DNA of 64,000 nt, taken from NCBI RefSeq assembly GCF_000214705.1, contig NC_015573.1, forward strand, positions 3,169,001 through 3,233,000, written 5' to 3'. Positions 43,906 to 54,300 of the stretch are shown here, in pieces (position 1 is the stretch's first letter; the number at the start of each line of letters is the position of its first letter). This stretch comes from Desulfofundulus kuznetsovii DSM 6115 (GTDB lineage: Bacteria; Bacillota; Desulfotomaculia; Desulfotomaculales; Desulfovirgulaceae). The position numbers were made by a program, and so were the translations under genes. Below the pieces are notes generated by a model. The model had not been told where the DNA came from. It did no database searches and saw only the letters and a list, made by a program, of their open reading frames with translations.

Positions 43906-46900
43906 CTACTTGAGCTGCAGGTCTTTCGCGACCCCGGCAAGCAGCCGGTTGACTGTTTGGACGACTTCATCAGGCAGCGTCCCAGCGCCGCCTAATTCGA
44001 CCCGCAGCCTGAAGACAAGCTCGTAGCCGGCAGCGGCGTTAACCAGCTCGCCGATGATCTCCGCTAAATCCTGGATCTGATGGGGACGCAACTCTGCCTG
44101 GGCCACTTTGAAACCCGGCTGCGGCGGCAGTGGCGGCGGAGGTGTGGGCGGCGGCACCACCTCCCCGGCCGGCACCCGGAGCTTGACCTGCCGCGCGCCG
44201 CTGAAATCACAGGGCCAGGGACCTGAATCTATGGTTTTTTCAAGCAGCCGGGCTTTGATTGCCCCGTCTATGGCCTCCCGCACTGTCACCCACGGAAGAC
44301 TCCTGCCGGCCTTTTGTGAAAGAGCCGCCGCGATACCCAGCGCGGTTGTCTCCGGACCCGGCCAGGCCGCCGGGAGGTTATCCGGGAGCACTGCGGTCAC
44401 CGGAACCGGGGGCGGTGGGGGCTGAAGCCTGGCGTCTCCGGTCAGGATGCCGGCCGGTATCTCTTCGGCGAAGACGCTGGCTGTATTCGTGGTCAGCCAT
44501 AGCTTCCCTGCCTCAACCGCCTCCGCTATCGCTGCGTAAACAACTTCCGGTTCAGCCTTAGGAATGACTACCGGTTCAGTGTATCCTTCTCTGGGCACCT
44601 GGACGACATTTCCGCCGCGGAAATAGGCTACCACGTCCCGAACGGCGATCTCGGGCGGGGTAGGCCACAGCCCCGGCAACACCCCGGGAACCAAAAGATC
44701 AGGAGAAAGCCCGGACAGTATAGCCGCCTCGGGCAGCACAAGTTCCAGGCCGGGATCCTTCAGATCCGCCTCCAGCGGCTCTTCACGCCAGATGGTACGC
44801 ACCGACCGGTCCGGACGCACCGAACGCAGGACAAAGAGCCCTTCTTTGACCCCGAGGATCAATGTTTCCAGGATTTCCTTCCGGCGCAACATCTTCGGCA
44901 GGTGGGGGAACTGGGCAAAAGCACCGACCAAATCTTTTACCCGGCGCGCCGTTTCTCCCTCGCGCCAGAGGTTATAGGGGCCTTCGGGTAAGAGCGCCTC
45001 AGCGCTTATTGCTGTCTCCTGGATGCGGACGCGGGGATCGGCCTTGATAATGTTAAAAAGGGGCTCTGTTCCCACGGTAAGCTTATAAGCCAGGATTTCA
45101 TTCTTCTCCGAAACCGTCACCGCAAGGCAGTAAGCCTGCCGGACCGCCTCGGCGATTTTTTTCTTCGCGCCCTCCGTCTTGGCGTTGAGCAGCGCGGCCC
45201 GCACCGGGTCAATTTCCTGCCCTTTTAGCATATTGCGCACTTCTTCCCAGCCGAGATATTCCCGGATCCGGTCGCGGGCGATCTCCAGCCCCTCCCGCGA
45301 CGGCACCGCCAGCACGACGGCGTTGCGGTAAACCCGCGGCCTGTCGGGACCGGTCGTTTCTTCGATGAAGCGCCTGGCCTCCACGCTCGGATTACCCGCC
45401 GTGGAGGCCGCCTTCGGCCCCAAAACGGCGTAATGGAACTCGCCGTCGTCCTCGATATCCTTCGGCCGTTCCGGAAGGTTGTGCACCCTGGCGCCGGCCG
45501 CCGAGGCACCGGCGGTCAGGCTTTTCAGGCCGCTGATGGCGTCAATGAGCCTGGCCTCAATCAGTTCGGCCGGTACCCGCCGGCACGCCTCGCTGTGCAT
45601 CTGCCGCAGGTTGGGCTTCGAACCCAACCGCCAGGTTTTGGGCAGCGCTTGGCGACCATCGCCGCGTGTTTCGGCGTCACTGAGCGCCGCCTCATCGAGG
45701 AACCAGGAAACCTCGGCCCAGCGCCCGAGCGCCTTTTCCAAATCGATCCTGTCCGGGCGCGTATGGCCGAGCAGGATAAAAAGTTCGCGGGTCAGTGCTT
45801 TCTGGCCGATGGGCTGCGAGTGGATAAAAGTAGCCATCACGGCCTGTTCGACCTCCCGGAATTTAAGCCCCGGGGTTTCGGCCTGAATCGCCCGTGCCTT
45901 GGCTAACTCTCCTTCCAGGATACCCGCCCACTCCTGCCGCTTTCCTTCATACTCCTCGCTGGCGGCAACCGTGGTCAACTCCCTGGCGGCAGCCGAGATC
46001 TCCCCGCTGCCCGGAGCGCTCAGGAACACATTCGCAGCGATGAGCGGGCAATGATCCCATTTCTCGGCCTCCCGCAGGGCCAGCGAAAAGGTCCGCAACA
46101 CGCCGCGCGCCCGCTGAAAGCCTTCAAGCTGGGTCCATTTCACGTAGAAAATCTCCGTCAGGTCCGGGTGGAAAGGAAAACTGCGCAGAAAGCGCTCCTC
46201 GGCCGCCTTGCCGTCTTTTTTCGTCTGGTCATCCAGTTCCGTAATGCCCTTGAGCGCGGCCATCACGTGTGGACGAAAAGCCTCCCGGTCGCGGATGGAT
46301 TCCGCCGTAAACAAACGGCGCCGCAGCACCTCCGCCACATCTTCCTTCACTACGGGCTGAACGCCCTCTTCCTGCTCGCGCCGGAAGATATCGTACATCT
46401 CCTTGGCGATTTCCTTGCCGAGGGCATCACTCTTCTTAGGATCACTCGCTAAAAGGGAAACGACCACCGCGCACCGCTCTACTTTCGTAGCCGCCTGGGT
46501 TAAATACTGGAAGAAATTCTGCAGCCGGCCGCGCCACACCGGGTCAAGCCCGATCTTCTCGCGGGCGTACACGAGCACCTCGTCCATGAGGATGAGGGTG
46601 CTCAGCCCCTCCCGGCCCGGGAGGGCAAACAGGCCCGTCAGGAGGTTCTCCGCCGGGGCACTCTCCCGTTCGGCATCCTCGCCGTCAGGGTGCAGGAGGC
46701 GTAGACCCTCGGCCCCGGCGATCTGCCAGGCCAGCACGCTCCAGGGGTGTTTGAGCCACCGGACCTGTCCATCCGGCGCCTTGATTTCCATCCCCTTTTC
46801 AACGTCAAGCTTATCGAAGGGCAGGCAGGCCACCCGTGCCCTGGGCGGAGTGATTCCCGCGTGTTCGATAAACTCTCTCACGGCGGGCAGGTCCGGCAGT

Positions 46901-47220
46901 CCTGCCGGGTCGGCAACCAGGTGGTAGAGGGTGATCAGGGTGTGCGTCTTGCCGCCGCCGTAGGTGAGCTCCAGCTGCCGCACGGCCTTTTCGCTTTTGC
47001 CAGCCAGACGGTTCAGCACGTCCCTGGCCAGCTCGCGCAGGTTGAAGGTCGGGTAGGTCAGCGCAAAAAACTCGGCCGGGTCCTGGTAGACCGGCTTGGC
47101 CCGGCCCATAACCACGTCATAGAGGTCGGCCGCAAAAACGGCCAGCGACAGCTCTCCCGACCTGATATCGTCCCGGAGCCGGACGACCTGGTGCCACGGT
47201 GTCCAGGGAAGTTTATTCAT
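43906..47220 (-). CDS. DUF499 AAA-type ATPase of a predicted defence operon
   Basis: A 1104-residue protein. Walker A-like ELTYGGGKTHTLITLYHLVA and Walker B-like LSTLILMDEVLVYAREK mark an ATPase in the first third. The middle contains long helices, and the last part has a Pro-rich linker (VVPPPTPPPPLPPQP) followed by a compact C-terminal domain. It matches the DUF499 (COG1483) family, often found beside DUF1156 methyltransferases and SNF2 helicases in archaea and thermophilic bacteria. It is the last gene of the leftward operon, 127 bases after the methyltransferase. Likely role: nucleotide-driven step in recognising or processing foreign DNA. Confidence 0.8.
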   Translation of the reverse strand: MNKLPWTPWHQVVRLRDDIRSGELSLAVFAADLYDVVMGRAKPVYQDPAEFFALTYPTFNLRELARDVLNRLAGKSEKAVRQLELTYGGGKTHTLITLYHLVADPAGLPDLPAVREFIEHAGITPPRARVACLPFDKLDVEKGMEIKAPDGQVRWLKHPWSVLAWQIAGAEGLRLLHPDGEDAERESAPAENLLTGLFALPGREGLSTLILMDEVLVYAREKIGLDPVWRGRLQNFFQYLTQAATKVERCAVVVSLLASDPKKSDALGKEIAKEMYDIFRREQEEGVQPVVKEDVAEVLRRRLFTAESIRDREAFRPHVMAALKGITELDDQTKKDGKAAEERFLRSFPFHPDLTEIFYVKWTQLEGFQRARGVLRTFSLALREAEKWDHCPLIAANVFLSAPGSGEISAAARELTTVAASEEYEGKRQEWAGILEGELAKARAIQAETPGLKFREVEQAVMATFIHSQPIGQKALTRELFILLGHTRPDRIDLEKALGRWAEVSWFLDEAALSDAETRGDGRQALPKTWRLGSKPNLRQMHSEACRRVPAELIEARLIDAISGLKSLTAGASAAGARVHNLPERPKDIEDDGEFHYAVLGPKAASTAGNPSVEARRFIEETTGPDRPRVYRNAVVLAVPSREGLEIARDRIREYLGWEEVRNMLKGQEIDPVRAALLNAKTEGAKKKIAEAVRQAYCLAVTVSEKNEILAYKLTVGTEPLFNIIKADPRVRIQETAISAEALLPEGPYNLWREGETARRVKDLVGAFAQFPHLPKMLRRKEILETLILGVKEGLFVLRSVRPDRSVRTIWREEPLEADLKDPGLELVLPEAAILSGLSPDLLVPGVLPGLWPTPPEIAVRDVVAYFRGGNVVQVPREGYTEPVVIPKAEPEVVYAAIAEAVEAGKLWLTTNTASVFAEEIPAGILTGDARLQPPPPPVPVTAVLPDNLPAAWPGPETTALGIAAALSQKAGRSLPWVTVREAIDGAIKARLLEKTIDSGPWPCDFSGARQVKLRVPAGEVVPPPTPPPPLPPQPGFKVAQAELRPHQIQDLAEIIGELVNAAAGYELVFRLRVELGGAGTLPDEVVQTVNRLLAGVAKDLQLK

Positions 47221-47347
47221 AATTATCCATCTCCTAAATCATGTTGCTCGCCGAAGCTTCTTTTCTCGAGACAGTTCTGTTCAAAATCTTTTTATCGGCC
47301 TAAAAATCTCCAAAAGTAACAACCACACCTGGTCCACCTTCCTTGCC

Positions 47348-50300
47348 CTATTCACTTTCGAAAAAAATGAGTTCCAGTTGTTTCGGCGGAGCTACCCCGC
47401 GGGCAGCGACGTGGTTGCTGATGCTCTCCAGGAGGGAGCGTTCGTCGCTGCCGGGTGGGGCGAGCTCGATTAAGGCCTGGAGGAGCTGGTGGAAGAGGCG
47501 GTGGCGGCGCAAGCCCCGGGCGTCGAGGTACTCGTCCACCTTCACCACGTCGCCGGTCTTCCAGAGGTGCATCAACCGGTGCACCTGGTCGATGAGGGGC
47601 GCAGGGCGGCCCCCGGCTTCCAGGCCCAGCGTCTTGCGAAGGCGCCTTTGCCAGGGTTTGAGCCGGACCTTGCTGCCGGTGCCTTCCTTGATCTCGTCCC
47701 CCTCTTCTTCCCCGGCTTCTTCATCCTCTTCATCCTGCTCCTGACCGCCGGTGCGGACCAGAAGGTCGTACTGGTCAACGAGTTCGCGGTCCGAGAGGCC
47801 GCATGAGACAGCATAGAGGATGCAGGCCCCGGCCGGAACGTCCTCAAAACCGAAGTCGTGGCGGTGTAAAAGGTAGTAAGTAGTTACGTCATCTAAACCG
47901 CTCGCGCCTTCCGCGCCGCCGTTATGGGAGAGCACCCGGCCGACAACGAAGTCCACCACCAGCCGGCGGACGGCCCGCAGGAACTCGGAAACAGTCATGA
48001 CCTGCCCGGGATCGTTCGCCTTCTTGACGACCGGATGTTTGCTGTAAGCCTCCAGCGCCGGGCCGGTGGCCGCCCAGACAAAGTCGGGCCCCCGGATGCC
48101 CGCGTCCCAGAACTCCCGCAGCCGGGTGTGGATCTTCTCCCGCATCTCCTCCAGGACGCGGTTGTCCCAGCCGGGCCGCGCGTTTTCCGGGCGCTTCTTG
48201 CAGACCAGCCAGACAGAGGAGGCAAGCGCCGCCGAGGAGAGGGCACGGGTGCGGTTGCCCATCTCCGTCTGGATGGGCCAGCTCGCGACCACCACAAACC
48301 CGGCCCGGATGATGGCCGAAACCATGGTCTCCCAGGCGTCCGGGTGCTTGTGGGCAAAGACTACGACCAGCCGCCCTTCGGGCTTCAGCGCCCGGTAGCA
48401 GGCCTGGAAGGCACGGAACATCCCCTCTTCGTACGCGGCCTTCGATTTCTGCCTGTCGCCGCCGAACCGGCTGGCGTCGTCGATCAGTTCCCCGTCGTTC
48501 TTTTCATGGTCCCACTTCGGAGATAGCGGTTCCCGAAAGGCCGCGTCTATTTCGGGCGACAGCCCGTACAGCGTCCGCCGCAGCCAGACGTAGAAGAAGT
48601 CCATCAGGTCGGAGTACGGGATGGCGTCGTAGTAGGGGGGGTCGGTGATAATAACGTCTAAGAAACTACCCAATTCTTCTGTAGCTGTCTTCTGGAAGAC
48701 CCTCGTAAATTGACTTTCCTGTCCAAAAACCAATACATGGTCTATGTAGCGACATACCCACTCAATCGCCCCTGGATAACCTCCGGAAGCTTCTTCAGAC
48801 GGGTTTGCTTCAGCAAAATCCCACACAATTGGTAGGGCAAATCTCGCAAAGGTGCCGCGGGTTGTTTCTCTCGTAAGTGTCCATGAACACACCGCACTAT
48901 TACGGTTCGCCACAAAATCTAACGCCTGCGCCAAATACGCCCCCACCGCTTCCACCCACTCCGGCGGGTAAGCCGCCTCCCGCATGGCGTCGCGGGCGGC
49001 GCGGGTGTATCTAACGAAGGTGCCCAGGGCCAGGAGCTGGCGGGAGGTGAAGAGGTTATACCACCGGGTAAGGCCATAAGAGAATACTGTAAAAGGAGAG
49101 CCACCGCCTGCACGGCTTGCTCCTTGTGGAACGGGCTCCTCCGGCAGCCCGAACGGAATCTCCGCAAAAACCCTGTCCAGTTCCTTCTCCGCTTCCTGCG
49201 CCAGGCGGACCTCCTCCGCCGCCGGCAGGCGGTACTCCTTGCCGTTCGGCCCGTCCACCACGACGGCGGTCATCACCGCCCCTAACCGGCCCGCCTGTCC
49301 TTCGAGGCGTATATCCTCCATCGTCATAATCGTCCCGCAGCAGGGGCAGGTCGCCCCGGAGCGGGACATGGTCCCGGCGCCGGTTTTCCGGTCGTGCTCG
49401 CGCCTTTGCGCCGCGTTGCCGCCGGCCACGGGCACATCATTCTGGACGCCGAAGATCACGCCGGTTTTATCCGGGTTTGGTTCCATCGTCAGCACCACGC
49501 GCTTCCTGTCCTTCTTGCAGAGCCAGCGGGTTTTCAAAAGCGGCACCGTCGCCCGGCAGTTCTTGCACTGCACCGTCCGCGCCCAAAGGTAGGCCACCGT
49601 CGGTTTGGGCACCCACCGGGGGTTGCGCGGGTCCCGGAGGTATTCCTCCGTAAATTCGGCGTTCAAGGCTTCAAGGTCGGGCGAACCGTCCTCTTTAAGC
49701 GGCACCAGCCTGGGTTCGCGCAGCTCAAACGGACGCCCGTCCGGTTTTAGCGGCTCAAAGTCGGCATAGGTCGGGTAGAAGCGCGCCAGTTCCCGGCGAG
49801 CATGCTTAAGCACCCATCTTCCCCAGGCGCGCACGTGCCAGGAGAGATCCGCCTCCGGCACCGGAAGCTCTCCGGTTTCTTGCTGGCTGAATAAACTTTC
49901 CAAATCAAGTTGCCTCTTCTGCAGCCGCCCCCGGCCAACAATTCCCGGATGGACCTTGTAAAAGGCTTCCATAAAATCCTGGTCGGCTAAAATAAACTCC
50001 GGCAGCGGCCTTTTCTGCCCGGCCAGCTTCTGCGGGTATTCCAGGGTGCACTTGAGGATGAACCAGGCCACCGGGTTGATGTCGATGGCGGTCACTTCGC
50101 AGCCGAGCCGCATCGCCTCAAGGGGGATGGACCCGCCACCGGCGAAGGGGTCCAGCACCTTCGGCGCCCGGCCGCCGTAAGCCTTTTTGATCTCGGCGCG
50201 GAACCAGTCCAGCGCCGGGCCATTCTCCCGCCCCCAGTGCAGGATGCCGCCCTCGGTTTCTTCCCTGATGCGCTCGATGACGTGGGCGCCGGGCAGCTTC

Positions 50301-50548
50301 TTTTTCTCCACCTTCTGCACCACCCGGCCCGCCAGCTTCTCAAGAATACGCCGGCGCTCCTCCGGCGTGCCGGGATCGGGCAGCAGCGTGGCGATCAGCG
50401 CCGCCCGGCAGGCCGCCAGCGGCCGCCGCGCCGGCCAGATATGCAGCGTGGAGATGTGCCCGTGCCGCACGTTTTTCTCGTGCACCGCATCCAGCGACGC
50501 CTGCTTCAGCGGGAAGGCCCGCTCGATGAGGCGAGGATAATCGGTCAT
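47348..50548 (-). CDS. DUF1156 DNA adenine methyltransferase
   Basis: A 1066-residue protein. The N-terminal DUF1156 motif has RLIERAFPLKQ, then EKNVRHGHISTLHIWPARRP. SAM binding is VLDPFAGGGSIPLEAMRLGC. Two zinc ribbons follow (CKNCRATVPLL and CPCCGTIMT). The catalytic DPPY is in VIITDPPYYDAIPYSDLMDF. It looks like DrmMI of class 1 DISARM or the COG1743 methylases and would mark host DNA. It starts two bases after the DUF3800 gene and is followed by the DUF499 gene. GC is high, as in the helicase but not in the intervening gene. Confidence 0.85.
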   Translation of the reverse strand: MTDYPRLIERAFPLKQASLDAVHEKNVRHGHISTLHIWPARRPLAACRAALIATLLPDPGTPEERRRILEKLAGRVVQKVEKKKLPGAHVIERIREETEGGILHWGRENGPALDWFRAEIKKAYGGRAPKVLDPFAGGGSIPLEAMRLGCEVTAIDINPVAWFILKCTLEYPQKLAGQKRPLPEFILADQDFMEAFYKVHPGIVGRGRLQKRQLDLESLFSQQETGELPVPEADLSWHVRAWGRWVLKHARRELARFYPTYADFEPLKPDGRPFELREPRLVPLKEDGSPDLEALNAEFTEEYLRDPRNPRWVPKPTVAYLWARTVQCKNCRATVPLLKTRWLCKKDRKRVVLTMEPNPDKTGVIFGVQNDVPVAGGNAAQRREHDRKTGAGTMSRSGATCPCCGTIMTMEDIRLEGQAGRLGAVMTAVVVDGPNGKEYRLPAAEEVRLAQEAEKELDRVFAEIPFGLPEEPVPQGASRAGGGSPFTVFSYGLTRWYNLFTSRQLLALGTFVRYTRAARDAMREAAYPPEWVEAVGAYLAQALDFVANRNSAVCSWTLTRETTRGTFARFALPIVWDFAEANPSEEASGGYPGAIEWVCRYIDHVLVFGQESQFTRVFQKTATEELGSFLDVIITDPPYYDAIPYSDLMDFFYVWLRRTLYGLSPEIDAAFREPLSPKWDHEKNDGELIDDASRFGGDRQKSKAAYEEGMFRAFQACYRALKPEGRLVVVFAHKHPDAWETMVSAIIRAGFVVVASWPIQTEMGNRTRALSSAALASSVWLVCKKRPENARPGWDNRVLEEMREKIHTRLREFWDAGIRGPDFVWAATGPALEAYSKHPVVKKANDPGQVMTVSEFLRAVRRLVVDFVVGRVLSHNGGAEGASGLDDVTTYYLLHRHDFGFEDVPAGACILYAVSCGLSDRELVDQYDLLVRTGGQEQDEEDEEAGEEEGDEIKEGTGSKVRLKPWQRRLRKTLGLEAGGRPAPLIDQVHRLMHLWKTGDVVKVDEYLDARGLRRHRLFHQLLQALIELAPPGSDERSLLESISNHVAARGVAPPKQLELIFFESE

Positions 50549-50550
50549 AG

Positions 50551-51369
50551 CTACCTCCCCAATTTCACCAACGACTCTGGAGCCAATGAGTTAAACCATT
50601 TAGCACACTTGCTTTTTGTTCTTGATGGCCATCGTATCGAACGTGGGATCAATCTTGAACTTAAATCTTTGACACAATAATCTATGAACCGACTTTCACC
50701 ACTCCACTCCTCTTTACTTCCATATTCTGCAATTTCGGCATAACGACGAAAAATTAGCGCGTATAGGTCCGCAATTTGAACCAATCCTGCATGATGCGAT
50801 TTAACAGTGAAGGCGCTATCAATTAATTGATCAAAACGCTCTTGCCTTTCCTTTCTCTCGTAAAAATCATCCGTCCAAGCGGGAGGGTCCCAAAGCAACT
50901 CCGCAAGGCTATCTGCCTTTGCTTTGTTCTCGTCAAAGATAAGAATTGTGTGTCCTTTGTTTCTCTTTAGACCTTGGCTATACTTTTGAATCTGCAAAGC
51001 AATATGCAGGGAACAGGCCAACCATTCGTCTTTTACTCCTATTTGTCCATTGAAGTTGAACCACTTTTTTCTATCTATGGCAGCAAGGAGTAACCCATGT
51101 TTTCTTACGCTGACCCATTCACAAAGATAATTTGTGATTCTTTTACGAATTTCAGGATCAACTTTTCGCCATCGGTCCCGCCCAAAAATAATCTTCGCAC
51201 CTTTTAACTCTTTAAGGTTTTCTTCAAACAAGCCCTGTATCACATCAAAAAACTCGCCAAACTCTTCCCTCGTTCTATTGAGTCGGTACGAATCTGCAAG
51301 AATACCCACCATAACTAAACACGGATCCGAAGCCTGGTTACCGCTCTCGTCAACGTAGCATAGCTTCAT
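50551..51369 (-). CDS. DUF3800 protein in a defence operon
   Basis: A 272-residue protein. It opens with LCYVDESGNQASDP, and later has TILIFDENKAKADSLAEL and VKSHHAGLVQIADLYALIFR, matching DUF3800, predicted to have an RNase H-like fold with metal-binding acidic residues. It sits between the helicase (4-base overlap) and the methyltransferase (2-base gap), so it is co-translated with them. Its base composition is visibly AT-rich (about 37 percent GC in one sampled 60-base line) beside GC-rich neighbours, suggesting a recent acquisition. A nuclease effector is possible but not shown. Confidence 0.8.
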   Translation of the reverse strand: MKLCYVDESGNQASDPCLVMVGILADSYRLNRTREEFGEFFDVIQGLFEENLKELKGAKIIFGRDRWRKVDPEIRKRITNYLCEWVSVRKHGLLLAAIDRKKWFNFNGQIGVKDEWLACSLHIALQIQKYSQGLKRNKGHTILIFDENKAKADSLAELLWDPPAWTDDFYERKERQERFDQLIDSAFTVKSHHAGLVQIADLYALIFRRYAEIAEYGSKEEWSGESRFIDYCVKDLSSRLIPRSIRWPSRTKSKCAKWFNSLAPESLVKLGR

Positions 51370-54300
51370 AGAATTTCCTCCTCCGCCGCCTCAAAAATCT
51401 CCTGTTCCCCGATCACCACGCCGCCTTTGCGCCGGGCCAGCAGTTTCCCGAAGGGGTCCTGGATGCGCAAAAGGCGCGGGTGGGCGCTGGCGCAGTCGTA
51501 GACGACGTAGAGCCAGTAGCGGTCGCGCAGGTTGCAGGCCCTGGCCCATTCGTTCTCCGAAAGTTCTATGTCGCCGGTGCCGGCCCGGCCCTTGACCTCG
51601 ATGGCGCGCTCCTCGCCGCCTGGGTGGCGCGACAAAAGATCGAAACCGGGGTAGGCCTCCAGGCCGGCACGTATGGCAAGTTCCGGGGCGGAAACATCCC
51701 GGACGGCACAGCCGCGGCTTTCCTCGTAACCCCAGGCCACCCGGACGGCGATCTTTTCGATCTCCCGGTCGTAACGCGCCCTGTCTTCCGGATCAGAAGA
51801 GGGCACCACCAAAGCGTGCGCCAGAAACCGGACCTCGCCCGGAACGATCAGTTCCGGCTCCCGCCGCAGCACTGCCAGGGACCGCTCGATCCGGCCGGCG
51901 AGTTCCCGCTGCTGTTTCTTAACCTTTGCCAGTTCACCCCGGGCCGCCGCATCGCCCGCGTTGGTCCGTTCGGAAAGGCGGGTCCGTTTCAAGGCGAGTT
52001 CTGCTTCCCGGTAGGCGTAACCCCGGAGGATAAACTCCTCCCGCCCGGGCAAGGCAGCGAGCAGTGCCTGCCTGCGGGCATCGGCAAGTGGTCCGGCAAT
52101 CCGCTCCACAACGAAGTTCTTCACCTGCTCGCAGGCAGCGGCGATGGTGGAAACAAGCGGGATGGCCGCCGCGGGGATTGTTGTCCCGCCGCGCAATAAC
52201 ATGAGGTGCTCCACCGGGCACTCCTCGATCTTTCCGGTCTCATCCTGCCGCAGCGCCACCAAACGCGACTCCACCAGTTCTTCCCGGCCAAAAACCCCGG
52301 GCAGCGCCGGATCAGCCCGCCGCATAACCCTGACCAGTACCACATGGAAGAGGTAGGGACGCTCCGCATAAGGATCAACAAAAACGCCGCCCTTTCGCGC
52401 CAGAGCCGCGAACCGGCCGCGCACCAGAGAACAGTAACGGTCAAAGAGCAACTCGCCGGGGTGCAGGAAGATCGCCTGCTCGCCCTCTGGCGGCTTATAA
52501 ACGGTCAACCGCTCCCACCTGGCGGGGTCGTAGCTTTCCAGGACGGGCCATAAGGGGTCGAGCGCCCCCGGCTTAAGGGGCCTGAAGGAGAAATAGCCCT
52601 CCGGATCACCGTCAATGCCGATATCTAAAAGCGGTGCCGATTTCTCGATAAAGCGGCGGACATATCCCGGCAGCAGCCGCCGAAACGTTTCGCGCTCCAA
52701 TTTGGCCCGTTGTTCAGGTAACTGAAGGGCAATATCCCCGCCGGCACCGAGAAGCTTTTCCCGCTGCGCCAGCCGCGCTTTGACCTGCTCCGGCGTAAGG
52801 CGACCCTCAACCTGCCGGACGGCCTCATCGGTCTGCCCGTCCACCACCGCCTGCAGAATCAACTCTTTTAGCGAAACCCCTTCGAATTGCATTCCGATAA
52901 CGTCGAAAACCTTATCCGAGCCGAGTTCGCGGCGGATTTGCTCTAATTTCTCGAACAGCGTTTTAAGCACCCTGCCCTCCCGGGTTTTCCCCGCCACCAG
53001 GTTGAAGATCAGCACCGGGTCGTGCATCTGCTTGTAGCGGTGGACGCGCCCCATCCGCTGCTCAAGCCGCGCCGGGTTCCAGGGAATGTCGTAATTCACC
53101 ATCAGCCAGCAGAACTGGAGGTTGATCCCCTCCCCGGCAGCATCGGTGGCGACCATCAGGTTCGCGCCGCCTTCCCGGGCCGGCCGCTTGAAGAAGGCCA
53201 CCTGCGCCTCGCGTTCCTGGTAGTCCATGCCGCCATGGATAGAGGCAACCCTTCCCGTATAGCCCAGGCCTTCCAGGCGCCGGATCAGGAAATCGAGGGT
53301 ATCCCGGTGCTCGGTGAAAATCAGGATCTTTTCTTCCTTGAAACGCTCGTCCTGCACCACCTCGCGCAGTTTTTCGAACTTCGCCTCCTCGCCGGACGCA
53401 AGCACCCGCCGCGCCAGGCCAAGCAGGTCCTCAACCTGCCTCCGTTCAGCTTGAAGCTCGGATAGGGAAGTGGCGACCACCCCTATTAAGGCCTGGTCCT
53501 CAACCACCTCGTTTTGCTCGCGGCCCTCCTGCGGCTCCTCTTCGTCGGCGGTCATCCGGTCAAAAATATCGGCCGTTCTGTCTGCTTTCCGCTGGTAGGC
53601 GGTAAGCTGTTCCTCCGTAAGCCGGCCGCTCCTAATATCCTCGATCAGCCCGTCCAATTTTTCCAGCCGCCGCTCGAGAGACCGCAGCAGAGCGTAGGTG
53701 GAACTCGCCAGCCGGCGCTGGAAGATGCTCATGGCCAGGCGGGCAGCCGAACGGTTGAGAATCCGGGCGCGATTATAATAGGTCCGGATGTAACTGGTAG
53801 TCTCGTCATAGAGCTGCTGCTCGGCAGGTCCCAGGTCATAGCTCAACGTGCGGGATTCCCTTTTCGGATAAATCGGCGTGCCGTCAAACCGCACCATTTC
53901 TTCTTTGGTCCGCCGGAGGAAATGGCGCCGCCGCGCCTCCGCCGGATAGGCGTTGAAGGCGTCTATAGTGGAGAGTATCTCCGGTTCCAGCAGCCGCCAC
54001 AGGCAGAAGTAGGGGAAGTCTTTGCCCATATGGGGCGTGGCGGTGAGCAGGAGCAGGTGGTGGCACTGCCAGGGTAGCATCCAGTCGGGGTCGTCCGACG
54101 CCCCCGCGATCGCTTCGGCCAGGCGGTAGCGGTCGGTCTTCCGGACGGTGAAGTCGGGATTGCGGTCGGCCGCCAGCTTATGTGCCTCATCGAAAACAAC
54201 CAGATCGTAGGGCTCCACGCCGGACTCGCGGAGACGGGCAAAGGCTTGCGCGCCACAGAGCGTGTCCACGCTGACGATAACCAGGTCGCTTTCCGGCCCG

